Below are positions 8,498-16,403 of a DNA stretch of 64,000 nucleotides, piece by piece. Each line of letters starts with the position of its first letter. Positions within the stretch are counted from its first letter, which is position 1. Source of the stretch: JAIBJN01 sp035762005 (GTDB taxonomy: Bacteria > Actinomycetota > Thermoleophilia > Gaiellales > Gaiellaceae); NCBI GenBank assembly GCA_035762005.1, contig DASTQA010000087.1, positions 1 through 64,000 on the forward strand. Reading direction: 5' to 3'. The notes beneath the pieces are model-generated. The model was not told the DNA's origin, did not search any database, and saw only the letters and a list, made by a program, of their open reading frames with translations. The translations under genes were made by a program, and so were the position numbers.

Positions 8498-8541
8498 GGG
8501 CAGCGGCGAGCGGGTCCGCGCGACCCGGGGGCGGGACGTCG

Positions 8542-8976
8542 CTAACGCGGGCGGGCGAGGAGCTCGTGCACCGTCTCGTGGGCCGCCTCGTCGTGCGAGC
8601 GCCAGAGGCGCTCGGCGAGCGCCCCGAGCACGTCCCGGATGCCGACGATGCCGAGCACGTTCTCCCCCTGGACGACGGGGAGGTGCCGGATCCGGCGCTC
8701 GCCCATCAGCCGCGCGGCGGCGACGATGTCCTCGTCGGGAGACACGATGACGACGTCGCGCGTCATCGCGTCCGCCACGCGCACGCGATCGAGGTCGACG
8801 TGCTCCCCGGCGAGCCGGAGGACGTCCCGCTCCGTGAAGATGCCCGCGAGTCGGGAGCCCTCGCACACCGCCACCGAGCCGACCCCGGCCTCGGACATGC
8901 GGCGGACGGCCTCCCGCACGGTCACCCCGGGCTCGACGTGCACGAGGCGTGTGCTCATCACATCGGCGATCGGCAC
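8542..8976 (-). CDS. Tandem CBS-domain protein
   Basis: A 144-residue protein made of two CBS repeats (about residues 5-58 and 68-125). The repeats show VGSVAVCEGSRLAGIFTERD and RIRHLPVVQGENVLGIVGIRD. Such stand-alone pairs bind adenine nucleotides (ATP, AMP, SAM) and act as energy-state sensors. There is no attached enzyme domain. The GTG start at 8976 leaves little upstream spacing. It lies between the divergently regulated SBP56 operon and the GcvT/ETF operon on the same strand; no partner is evident. Confidence 0.85.
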   Translation of the reverse strand: MPIADVMSTRLVHVEPGVTVREAVRRMSEAGVGSVAVCEGSRLAGIFTERDVLRLAGEHVDLDRVRVADAMTRDVVIVSPDEDIVAAARLMGERRIRHLPVVQGENVLGIVGIRDVLGALAERLWRSHDEAAHETVHELLARPR

Positions 8977-9053
8977 GACCGCCGGGCATTCTAGTCGCGA
9001 TCAGGCGCTCGCGAGACGGGGGGCGCCGGGAGCGAGGCCCGCCCGGGCCGCGC

Positions 9054-10163
9054 TCAGCTCTCCTTCGCGCGCCGCCGCTCCGGGTCGTAGACCGGATGGC
9101 GCACGACCTCGCCCGCGATCTGCTCGTCCCCGACCTGGGCGAGCACCTCGCGTCCGGGCTCGTTCAGCTCCTTGCGGACCTTCGCCAGGCCGAGCGTCTT
9201 GCCGCCGAGGTAGGGAGAGACGATCGCCTGCGTGAGGAGCCCGACCTCCTCGCCGTCAACCCAGAGCGGCGCGCCGCTCGCCTCGTCGCCGCCCCGCTCG
9301 AGGACGACGCTCGTGAGGCGGAGCTGGGTCGCCTCCCGGTCGCGGGCGAGGGCCTCCTTCCCCTGGAAGTCTCCCTTGTCGAGCTCGACCGACCAGCCGA
9401 GGCCGCACTCGTAGGGCGAGACCGTCGAGTCGTACTCGACCCCGCCGATGATGAACCCGCCCTCGATGCGGAAGAGGTCGAGCGCGACCATGCCGATGAT
9501 CTTCATCCCCTGCGGCCCGCCCGCCTCGAGGAGGGCGTCCCAGAGCTCGAGCGCCCGGTCGCGGTCGACCCAGAGCTCGTAGCCGAGCTCGGCCGTGTAG
9601 CCGAGTCGCGTCATGAAGACCGGGATGCCCGCGATCGCGACGTCCTCGCGGAACGTGTAGTACGGGAACCGCTCGTTCGCGAGGTCGGCGTCCGTCAGTC
9701 CCTGGAGGATCTCGCGGCTCCTCGGGCCCTGGAGGCAGACGTGCGGCATGTCGTCGGTGAACTCGCGCACGCGGACGTCGCTTCCCTCGGCGGCGGCCGA
9801 GAAGATCTCGTAGTCGCGGTCGTTCGCGCCGCAGAAGCGCACCCGGCCGGCCGCCCGCATCATCGTCGTGCAGTCGTCGACCATCTTGCCCCGCTCGTCG
9901 GTGAGCGCGCCGTAGGCGATCCGGCCGGGCGTGAGGCTCGAGACGTCCCGCGTGACGATCGAGTTGACGAGGTCGAGCGCTCCCGGGCCCTCGAGGTCGA
10001 CCTTGCGGAGCATCGTGAAGTCCATGAGCCCGGCGGTCTCGCGGACGGCCCGGTACTCCTCCTCCGTCCCGGTCACGACGGTGGGCGCCCAGTAGCCGAA
10101 GAGGTCCATCCACTCGTCGGTCTCGGCCTTCAGGCGCGAGTAGAAGGCGGTCTCCTTGCTCAC
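9054..10163 (-). CDS. GcvT-like aminomethyltransferase / folate-binding demethylase
   Basis: A 369-residue GcvT-fold protein. It shows the DFTMLRKVDLEGPGA start of the folate-binding domain, then LQGPRSREILQGL, TRLGYTAELGYELWV, and the C-terminal domain ending YDPERRR. These are hallmarks of the glycine-cleavage T-protein and DMSP/dimethylglycine demethylase group, which moves a one-carbon unit from an N- or S-methyl donor to tetrahydrofolate. GTG at 10163 overlaps the membrane Fe-S reductase stop (GTGA), so it is the last gene of the TMADH-ETF operon. Glycine-cleavage P and H proteins are absent, so a role in methylated-amine demethylation is more likely than glycine cleavage. A paralogue of equal length is at 24596-25705. 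Confidence 0.82.
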   Translation of the reverse strand: MSKETAFYSRLKAETDEWMDLFGYWAPTVVTGTEEEYRAVRETAGLMDFTMLRKVDLEGPGALDLVNSIVTRDVSSLTPGRIAYGALTDERGKMVDDCTTMMRAAGRVRFCGANDRDYEIFSAAAEGSDVRVREFTDDMPHVCLQGPRSREILQGLTDADLANERFPYYTFREDVAIAGIPVFMTRLGYTAELGYELWVDRDRALELWDALLEAGGPQGMKIIGMVALDLFRIEGGFIIGGVEYDSTVSPYECGLGWSVELDKGDFQGKEALARDREATQLRLTSVVLERGGDEASGAPLWVDGEEVGLLTQAIVSPYLGGKTLGLAKVRKELNEPGREVLAQVGDEQIAGEVVRHPVYDPERRRAKES

Positions 10164-12289
10164 GAGGTCTCCTTTCCGTTGCGGCCGAGCCCGAGCGACT
10201 CCGCAAGGAGCTCGGAGAGCTCGCGCAGCTCGATCTCGCCCTGGTGGCCGGACGTCTTGATCGCGTCCTCGTACATCGTCACGTCCTTGGGGCAGGCGAC
10301 GACGAAGTAGTCCATGCCGCCGAGCGCGACCGCCTCGTCGATGCGGCTCTCGCTCGGGCGCGGCGCGCCCTCGGCGCGAAGCTCCTTCATCCAGATCCGC
10401 CCGCCGCCGGCGCCGCAGCAGAAGGAGTTGTCGCGGTTGCGCGGCATCTCGACGAGCTCGCACCCGACCGCCTCGAGCAAGCGGCGGGGCTCCTCGTAGA
10501 CGCCGTTGTAGCGGCCGAGCGCGCACGGATCGTGGTACGTCACGCGGTAGCCCAGGCCCTTGCGCGGGCGCAGGCTTCCCGCCCGGAGCAGCTCGAGGAG
10601 CAGCTCCGAGTGGTGCAGCACCGTCCAGCTCCCTCCGAGCTGCGGGTACTCGTTCTTGAGGGTGTTGTACGTGTGGGGGTCCGACGTGAGGATGCGGTCG
10701 AAGCGGCAGCCGGCGATCGTGGCGACGTTCTCCTCGGCGAGCGACGTCCACAGGCCCTCCTCGCCGGCCCGGCGGACATCGTTGCCGGCCGTCCGCTCGC
10801 CGTCGTGGAGGATTCCGAAGTCGACGCCCGCCTCGCGGAGGAGGCGGGCGAGCGCCCGGGTCGCCCGCTGGTTGCGCGGGTCGAAGGAGGCGTAGTCGCC
10901 GACGAACCAGAGGAGCTCGGCGCCCTGCTTGCGCGCGTCCTTCACCTCGAAGTCGAGCTCGCGCGCCCAGCGGGCGCGCTTGCGCTTCGCCTCCCCGAAC
11001 GAGTTCCCCGAGGTGTAGATCGTCTCGAGCGTCTGCTGGAGCTGGCCGTCCATCTCACCGCGCTCGATCAGGGCCCGCCGCATCTGGTTGATGATCGGCA
11101 CGTGCTCGATGCCGACCGGGCAGATCTCGACGCAGGCCATGCACTGCATGCAGGACCAGAGCGTCTCGGGCTTGATCGGCCCGAGGATCTCGGCCCGCTC
11201 GGGGAAGCGGGGCGGGATGCCGAGCGCGGCCCGGTTCCCCATCGACCCCTCCGCGACCTCCCGCAGGTCGAGGACGAGGTCGCGCGGTGAGAGCGGGTAG
11301 CCGGTCGCAGTCGCCGGGCACGCGGCGTGGCACTTCCCGCACTTCGTGCAGGCGTCGAGGTCGAGCAGGTGCTTCGGCGAGAGCGCGTCGATGGTCGCAT
11401 AGCCGACCTCCTCCGGCTTCGCGTCCTGCGGGAGCGGCTGGAGCGCGCTGCCCGCCCGGCGGTCGGTCACGGCGACCCCGGCCGGCCCGGTCAGCATGTG
11501 GACCGCCTTCGTGAACGGGATCGAGGAGACCCAGAAGAGCGCGACGACCCCGTGCACCCACCAGGTCGTCAGGCGGGCGTCGTCGGCGCCGGCGCCCTCG
11601 AAGCCGAGCGCCATGAACCCGTTCCCGACGAGCCAGCCGACCGGCGCCCACACCTCGAAGTCCGGGTCGTCGGCGGCGATGCGGAAGGCCTCGAGGAGGA
11701 AGCCGCTGAGCGCCAGGAAGAAGAGGCTGCCGAGGAACACCCAGTCGCCGACGCGGTAGACCCTCGGCTCGCCCGCGAGCGACGGCGCCGGCTCGGCCGG
11801 GCGCCAGTAGGAGAGGCGGAACGGCCGCAGGAGCCCGCGCTTGACGGCGAAGATCGTCAGGCCGAGGACGAGCGCGGCCCCGAAGAGGTCGAGGAAGAGC
11901 GAGTAGCCGAGGTAGAACCAGCCGCGCCAGAAGTCGAAGCCGAGCACGGGCCTCGCGAAGTCGTCCTGGAAGGCGAGGATCGCGGTCCCGATGAAGAGGA
12001 CGACGAAGCCGTAGAAGACGAGCAGGTGCGCGAGGCCCGAGAGCGGCTCACGCCGTCGGATCCAGGCGTGCGTGGCGACGATGCGCGCGGTCGCCACCGC
12101 CCGCTCGAGCGGGCGTCCGACGGGCTGGCTCGTCCGTCCGCGCCCGTACTTGAGCCCGAGCCGGCCGACGCCGTAGACGAAGATGGACACCGAGAGCGCG
12201 ATGAGGCCGTACCAGAGGGCGAGCTGCCAGGTCTCGAGCCCCGCGAACGTCTCGCGGGTCTCCTCGGCCCCCAGGACGAGCGCCGTCAA
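10160..12289 (-). CDS. Membrane cytochrome b / HdrD-type Fe-S fusion, probable ETF:quinone oxidoreductase
   Basis: A 709-residue fusion. The first approximately 290 residues contain about five membrane helices of the NarI-like cytochrome b type, with histidines in REPLSGLAHLLVFYG and TTWWVHGVV as possible haem ligands. Next come two [4Fe-4S] motifs (CTKCGKCHAACP and CMQCMACVEICP) and two CCG domains (DPCALGRYNG and FCCGAGGGRIW). This architecture is known for EMO/DgcB-type proteins that take electrons from ETF into the menaquinone pool. The TTG start at 12289 overlaps the EtfA stop by four bases (TTGA), and etfB-etfA lie directly upstream. Together these strongly suggest it is the electron outlet for TMADH/ETF. 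Confidence 0.87.
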   Translation of the reverse strand: MTALVLGAEETRETFAGLETWQLALWYGLIALSVSIFVYGVGRLGLKYGRGRTSQPVGRPLERAVATARIVATHAWIRRREPLSGLAHLLVFYGFVVLFIGTAILAFQDDFARPVLGFDFWRGWFYLGYSLFLDLFGAALVLGLTIFAVKRGLLRPFRLSYWRPAEPAPSLAGEPRVYRVGDWVFLGSLFFLALSGFLLEAFRIAADDPDFEVWAPVGWLVGNGFMALGFEGAGADDARLTTWWVHGVVALFWVSSIPFTKAVHMLTGPAGVAVTDRRAGSALQPLPQDAKPEEVGYATIDALSPKHLLDLDACTKCGKCHAACPATATGYPLSPRDLVLDLREVAEGSMGNRAALGIPPRFPERAEILGPIKPETLWSCMQCMACVEICPVGIEHVPIINQMRRALIERGEMDGQLQQTLETIYTSGNSFGEAKRKRARWARELDFEVKDARKQGAELLWFVGDYASFDPRNQRATRALARLLREAGVDFGILHDGERTAGNDVRRAGEEGLWTSLAEENVATIAGCRFDRILTSDPHTYNTLKNEYPQLGGSWTVLHHSELLLELLRAGSLRPRKGLGYRVTYHDPCALGRYNGVYEEPRRLLEAVGCELVEMPRNRDNSFCCGAGGGRIWMKELRAEGAPRPSESRIDEAVALGGMDYFVVACPKDVTMYEDAIKTSGHQGEIELRELSELLAESLGLGRNGKETS

Positions 12290-13224
12290 AAGAGCTTCTC
12301 GAGCTCCTCGGCGACGTCGAAGAGATCGGCGACGGCCCCGTAGTGGGCGACGTTGAAGATGGCCGCCTCGGGATCGGAGTTGACGGCGACGATCGTGCCG
12401 CTCGTCTTCATCCCGGCCAGGTGCTGGACGGCGCCCGAGATGCCGAGGGCGAGGTAGACCTTCGGCTTGACCGTCTTCCCCGACTGCCCCACCTGGCGCG
12501 CGGTCGGCATCCAGCCGGCGTCGACGAGCGGGCGGGACGAGGAGAGGGTCGCCCCCATCCGCGCCGCGAGCTCCTGGAACCGCTCGAGGTTCTCCTTGTC
12601 GCCGATCCCGCGCCCGACGGAGAGGAGGAAGTCCGCGGTCGTGATGTCGACGTCGCCGACCTGCGCCTCGACCCAGTCGCGGTGGCGTGCGCGGGACTCG
12701 ACCGCCGGGGCTGTGACCTCCGTGACCGTCGCCCCGCCGGTGCCCTCCGCGGGCGGCCACGAGGTGGGCCTGAGCAGGAGGACGACGCGGTCGTGCCCCG
12801 GGAACTCGACCTCCGCGCTCACCTTCGCGCCGTAGAAGGACCGCTGCGCGACGATCGCCTCGCCCTCGTCCCGGAGGGCGAAGACGTCGGAGGCGAAGCC
12901 GAGATCGTGCTTCGCGGCGAGCGCCGGGCCGTAGCCCATCGAGTCGACCGTGAAGCCCAGGAGGACGGCGCGCGGGCCGCGCTCGGCCACGAGCGACTCG
13001 ACCGCCGCCTGGACGACGTCGTTCTCGAAGGCGTCCTGCTCGACGGTCACGGTCAGGATCTCGTCGACGCCCTCGACGTCCACGGCCTCCACGAGCGCGG
13101 ACGGGTCCTTCGCGACGAGGGCGACCGCGACGGGGCCGCCCAGCTCCCGGGCGGCGGAGACGAGCTCGAGCGTGACCGGACGCAGCTCGCCGCGGACGTG
13201 CTCGGCGACGACGAGGACGCTCAT
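12286..13224 (-). CDS. etfA: Electron transfer flavoprotein alpha subunit
   Basis: A 312-residue EtfA that binds FAD and carries electrons from dehydrogenases. The C-terminal FAD domain is clear: SRPLVDAGW, ARQVGQSGKTVKP, GISGAVQHLAGM and AVNSDPEAAIFNVAHYG. ATG at 13224 gives the usual MSVLVVAEH N-terminus. No strong Shine-Dalgarno precedes it; instead an approximately 85-base repeat element (13228-13318) abuts the start. It is followed with a TTGA overlap by the membrane Fe-S reductase. Confidence 0.95.
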   Translation of the reverse strand: MSVLVVAEHVRGELRPVTLELVSAARELGGPVAVALVAKDPSALVEAVDVEGVDEILTVTVEQDAFENDVVQAAVESLVAERGPRAVLLGFTVDSMGYGPALAAKHDLGFASDVFALRDEGEAIVAQRSFYGAKVSAEVEFPGHDRVVLLLRPTSWPPAEGTGGATVTEVTAPAVESRARHRDWVEAQVGDVDITTADFLLSVGRGIGDKENLERFQELAARMGATLSSSRPLVDAGWMPTARQVGQSGKTVKPKVYLALGISGAVQHLAGMKTSGTIVAVNSDPEAAIFNVAHYGAVADLFDVAEELEKLF

Positions 13225-13227
13225 TCT

Positions 13228-13318
13228 CGGCACCCCGGCGCGGTCTCGGCACGTTCCCTCACACACTCGCGCGGCCGCGCGCGAGACGCTCGCAGCGGGT
13301 GGTGGGCCGGGGTGCCCC
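13228..13318 (-). repeat. Intergenic repeat, copy C, between etfB and etfA
   Basis: Copy C of an element found three times in the window. Read on the minus strand it starts GGGGCACCCCGGCCCACC, continues CCACCCGCTGCGAGCGT, has a central hairpin (CTCGCGCG-GCCG-CGCGCGAG) and ends near GTGCCGAGAC. Positions 13294-13318 are identical to 36360-36384 over 25 bases. It fills the etfB-etfA gap and ends just before the etfA start. See copies at 36299-36385 and, in opposite orientation, 40101-40180. Confidence 0.75.
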
Positions 13319-13351
13319 ACACGCGGGCGCGGGCGGCGCGACCGGTCGCCG

Positions 13352-14110
13352 TCACGCGAGCCGCTCCTCGACGATCTCCTTGATCCGCCGGGCGATCTCG
13401 CCGGGGTCCCCGTCCATCATCTCCGCGCCTTCGCCCTTCGCGGGCACGAACATCCTGCGGACACGCGCCGCAGGCCTGCCGAGGTCGCCGGGCTCGCGCT
13501 CCTCGATCGGCTTCTGCTCGGCCTGCTTGATCGCCCGCAGGGTGGCGTAGCGCGGCTCGTTGATGCCGGTCTGGATCGTGAGCACGCAGGGCGTGTCCAC
13601 CTCGACGACGTCGATGAGCCCACCCTCGAGCTCGCGGTGGACGGTCGCCGCCCCGTCTCCCGGCTCGACCTTCGTGACGACGGCGACGCGCGGGAGCCCG
13701 AGCAGCTCGGCGAGCGCCGTGCCCGTGGCCGCCTGGACCGCGTCGCTCGACTGGACACCGGCGAGGACGAGGTCGGGCGCCTCGGCGCGGACGACCTCGG
13801 CGAGCGCCCGGGCGATCGTGATCGGGTCGGCGCCGGTCAGGCCGTCGCTCCAGACGCGGATGCCGCGGTCGGCTCCCATCGCGAGCGCGCGCCGCATCGC
13901 CTCCTCGGCGTCCTCGTCGCCCACCGAGAGGACGACGACCTCACCGTCCCCGGCGGCCTCGCGCAGGCGGAGCGCTTCCTCCGTCGCGTACGAGTCCCAC
14001 TCGTTCAGCGCGTAGTCGACGAAGTCGGGGTCGACGTCCCGCTCGTCCGCGGTGAACTCGACCTCGTCGCCGAGGGCGGCGACCTGCTTGACACAGACGA
14101 CGATCTTCAT
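13352..14110 (-). CDS. etfB: Electron transfer flavoprotein beta subunit
   Basis: A 252-residue EtfB, the AMP-binding partner of EtfA. It begins MKIVVCVKQVA; the ETF beta signature is intact, with VEVDTPCVLTIQTGINEPRY followed by ATLRAIKQAEQKPI. ATG at 14110. It lies downstream of the TMADH-like gene and upstream of etfA. Two-gene ETFs placed next to TMADH are the physiological acceptors of that enzyme in methylotrophs, which supports the proposed chain. Confidence 0.95.
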   Translation of the reverse strand: MKIVVCVKQVAALGDEVEFTADERDVDPDFVDYALNEWDSYATEEALRLREAAGDGEVVVLSVGDEDAEEAMRRALAMGADRGIRVWSDGLTGADPITIARALAEVVRAEAPDLVLAGVQSSDAVQAATGTALAELLGLPRVAVVTKVEPGDGAATVHRELEGGLIDVVEVDTPCVLTIQTGINEPRYATLRAIKQAEQKPIEEREPGDLGRPAARVRRMFVPAKGEGAEMMDGDPGEIARRIKEIVEERLA

Positions 14111-14131
14111 CGCACGATGGGGACCGGCGGA

Positions 14132-14152
14132 GGGGGCGGCCCGGCCGCCCCC
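14132..14152 (-). terminator. G+C-rich hairpin between TMADH and etfB
   Basis: Two exact 10-base arms, GGGGGCGGCC (14132-14141) and GGCCGCCCCC (14143-14152), surround one base. The hairpin lies in the 58-base gap between the TMADH-like stop and the etfB start. There is no T-run, so it is more likely a processing or attenuation hairpin than a full terminator. Confidence 0.4.
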
Positions 14153-14168
14153 GGCCGTCGGCAGGATG

Positions 14169-16289
14169 TCAGACGGCGATCGCCTCCCGCTCGACGACCC
14201 GCCGCTCGCGCTTGAACGGGAGCGGGTTCGCCGGGTCGTCGGAGTCGATCTCGCGGGCGAGCCGGTGCCCCGAGAAGATGCAGTCCGCGACGAGGCGGGG
14301 CGCCTCGCAGTCGCCGATCCGGTAGAAGCCCGAGACGCCCTCGTCCTCGAGCGCGTCGATCCCGACGCCGTCCTTCAGCTCGCGGTAGAGCGCCTCGTTC
14401 GAGCGCCGCTGCGTCACGAGCACGACGGCGTCGGCCTCGAAGTCGTGCTCGGCGCCGTGCTCGTCGTAGACGTGGCTCGCCACGACGCGGCCCTCCTCGA
14501 AGCGGGTGGGCATGTGGTAGGTGACGATCTCGACCCCGAGCCGGTGCAGGATGCGGTGCTGGTTCGGCGCCTCGAGCGTGAAGTGCATGTACGGGGCGAC
14601 GTGACCCAGGTGCGTCATGAGCGTCACCTTCTTGCCCTCGCTCGCGAGCTTCTCCGCGAGCGAGACGCCCATGAAGTAGCCGTCGTTGTCGAGGATGAGG
14701 ACGCGCTCCCCGGGAACCTCCTTGCCCTCGTGCATGATCTGCTCGGGCGTCAGCTGCCAGGGGAGGCTCGCGTCCGCCCCCGGGATCGTGTCGTGCGTGC
14801 AGCCGTTGAGGCCGTCGGTGGCCCAGTAGCCGCCGGTCGCGACGACGACGATCTCGGCGCCGTAGTCCTTGACCCCGCTCGCGTCCAAGGTCGTGCTCGG
14901 GATGAACTCGACGTTCTTGAGCTTGTCGATCTGGATCTTGCGGTAGTTGACGACGCGGGCCCACTCGCCGAGACCGGGAAGCTGCGGGATCCAGCGCATG
15001 ATCCCGCCCATGTCGTCCTGCGCCTCGACGAGGTGGACGCGCCGCATGCCGCGCTTGCCGAGCACCATGGCGCACTCCATCCCGGCCGGGCCGGCGCCGA
15101 CGACGAGCACGTCGTTGTCCGCGTTCTTCGCGGGCTCGAACTTCTCCGGGTGCCAGCCGCGCCGGTACTCCTCGCCGGCGGTCGCGTTCTGCGTGCAGAT
15201 GAGCGGCGGGCCGCCGATCTCCCAGCGCGAGATGCAGATGTTGCAGCCGATGCACTCGCGGATGTCGTCGAGCCGCCCCTCGTCGATCTTCTGCGGCAGG
15301 AACGGGTCCGAGATGGACGGGCGGCAGGTGGCGATGATGTCGAGGGAGCCGGACTCGATCGCCTCCACCATCAGGTCGGGATTCGTGAAGCGCCCGACGC
15401 CGAGGACGGGCTTCTTCGAGACGTCCTTGACCGCCTTCTGCCAGGGGAGCAGGCGGCCCGACTCGTAGAAGCGCGACGGCGTTGCGTCCTCGCCCCACTC
15501 GGAGATGCCGGAGACGTTGATGTCCCAGACGTCGACGATCTCGTCGCAGAGCTCGACGAAGGGGAGGCAGTCCCGCTCGAGCTGCGTGCCGGCCTCGCCC
15601 ATGAACATGTCGGTCGACATGCGGACGCAGATCGCGCAGTCCCCGCCCACGGCGTCGCGCACCTGCTCGATCGTCTCCCGCCAGAAGCGGGCGCGGTTCT
15701 CGAACGAGCCGCCGTACTCGTCGGTGCGCCGGTTGTAGTAGGGGGTCAGAAACTGCTGCGGCAGGTACGAGTGCGAGCCGTAGACGTAGACGATGTCGAA
15801 GCCCGCCTCGCGCGCGCGCTTCGCCGCCTCGACGTAGAAGCCCTGGACCGTCCGGATGTCGTCCTTGTCCATCTCCTTCGGGTAGGTCAGGTGCTCGAAG
15901 TCGCTCGGGATCTGCGAGGGCGCGCGCGGGACGCAGCGCGACTCCATGCAGGGAGCGTGGGGCCCGCCGTACCAGAGCTCGGCGGCGGCGAGCGCGCCGT
16001 GCTCGTGGAGCATGTCGCACATGAGCGCGAGGTTCTTGATGTCGTCGTCGTCCCAGAGGCGCGCGGAGACGCGGTGCGTGTCGTCGCTCTCCGGGTGGAT
16101 CGAGCAGTACTCCGTGCAGACGGCGGCGTAGCCGCCCTCCGCCTTCATCGCCCGGAAGTGCGCCTGGCTCAGGGGCTTCTCCGAGCCGAACCCGTTGCAG
16201 TGGGGGATCTGGTAGAAGCGGTTCTTCATCGTCTTCGGGCCGATCTCGATCGGCTCGAAGAGGATGTCGTGCCTCGGATCACGCGCCAT
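14169..16289 (-). CDS. tmd: Trimethylamine dehydrogenase-type flavoprotein
   Basis: A 706-residue enzyme of the TMADH/DMADH/DgcA family: FMN TIM barrel, one [4Fe-4S] cluster and an ADP/FAD-like C-terminal half. Against remembered Methylophilus TMADH (numbering minus one), the covalent-FMN Cys30 (IPHCNG), the substrate bowl Tyr60 (TEYCS), Trp264 (EWGEDA) and Trp355 (SRWEIGG), and the catalytic Tyr169/His172 (YVYGSHSYLP) and Asp267 are all present. The cluster cysteines are CIGCNIC plus PPLIC. Ser74 and Trp105 also match TMADH rather than DMADH. It would convert trimethylamine to dimethylamine and formaldehyde and reduce ETF, whose genes follow. ATG at 16289 has an AAGGAGG box. Dimethylamine or another N-methyl amine remains possible as substrate. 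Confidence 0.85.
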   Translation of the reverse strand: MARDPRHDILFEPIEIGPKTMKNRFYQIPHCNGFGSEKPLSQAHFRAMKAEGGYAAVCTEYCSIHPESDDTHRVSARLWDDDDIKNLALMCDMLHEHGALAAAELWYGGPHAPCMESRCVPRAPSQIPSDFEHLTYPKEMDKDDIRTVQGFYVEAAKRAREAGFDIVYVYGSHSYLPQQFLTPYYNRRTDEYGGSFENRARFWRETIEQVRDAVGGDCAICVRMSTDMFMGEAGTQLERDCLPFVELCDEIVDVWDINVSGISEWGEDATPSRFYESGRLLPWQKAVKDVSKKPVLGVGRFTNPDLMVEAIESGSLDIIATCRPSISDPFLPQKIDEGRLDDIRECIGCNICISRWEIGGPPLICTQNATAGEEYRRGWHPEKFEPAKNADNDVLVVGAGPAGMECAMVLGKRGMRRVHLVEAQDDMGGIMRWIPQLPGLGEWARVVNYRKIQIDKLKNVEFIPSTTLDASGVKDYGAEIVVVATGGYWATDGLNGCTHDTIPGADASLPWQLTPEQIMHEGKEVPGERVLILDNDGYFMGVSLAEKLASEGKKVTLMTHLGHVAPYMHFTLEAPNQHRILHRLGVEIVTYHMPTRFEEGRVVASHVYDEHGAEHDFEADAVVLVTQRRSNEALYRELKDGVGIDALEDEGVSGFYRIGDCEAPRLVADCIFSGHRLAREIDSDDPANPLPFKRERRVVEREAIAV

Positions 16290-16363
16290 TCGCTGGGCCT
16301 CCTTCTACGGGTAGACGAGGATTCTCCAACCGCCGCGCGCCCGGCGCAAGCCGGTAGGGAGAG

Positions 16364-16395
16364 GGGGAGGGCGAGCGCCGGCGCCCGCCCTCCCC
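16364..16395 (-). terminator. 32-base hairpin after the APC permease
   Basis: A near-perfect palindrome, GGGGAGGGCG ... CGCCCTCCCC, with one mismatched pair in 16. It lies 9 bases past the permease stop and 75 bases before the TMADH start. Without a T-run it may be an incomplete terminator that uncouples transporter from enzyme expression. Confidence 0.45.
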
Positions 16396-16403
16396 GAGGT
16401 TTG

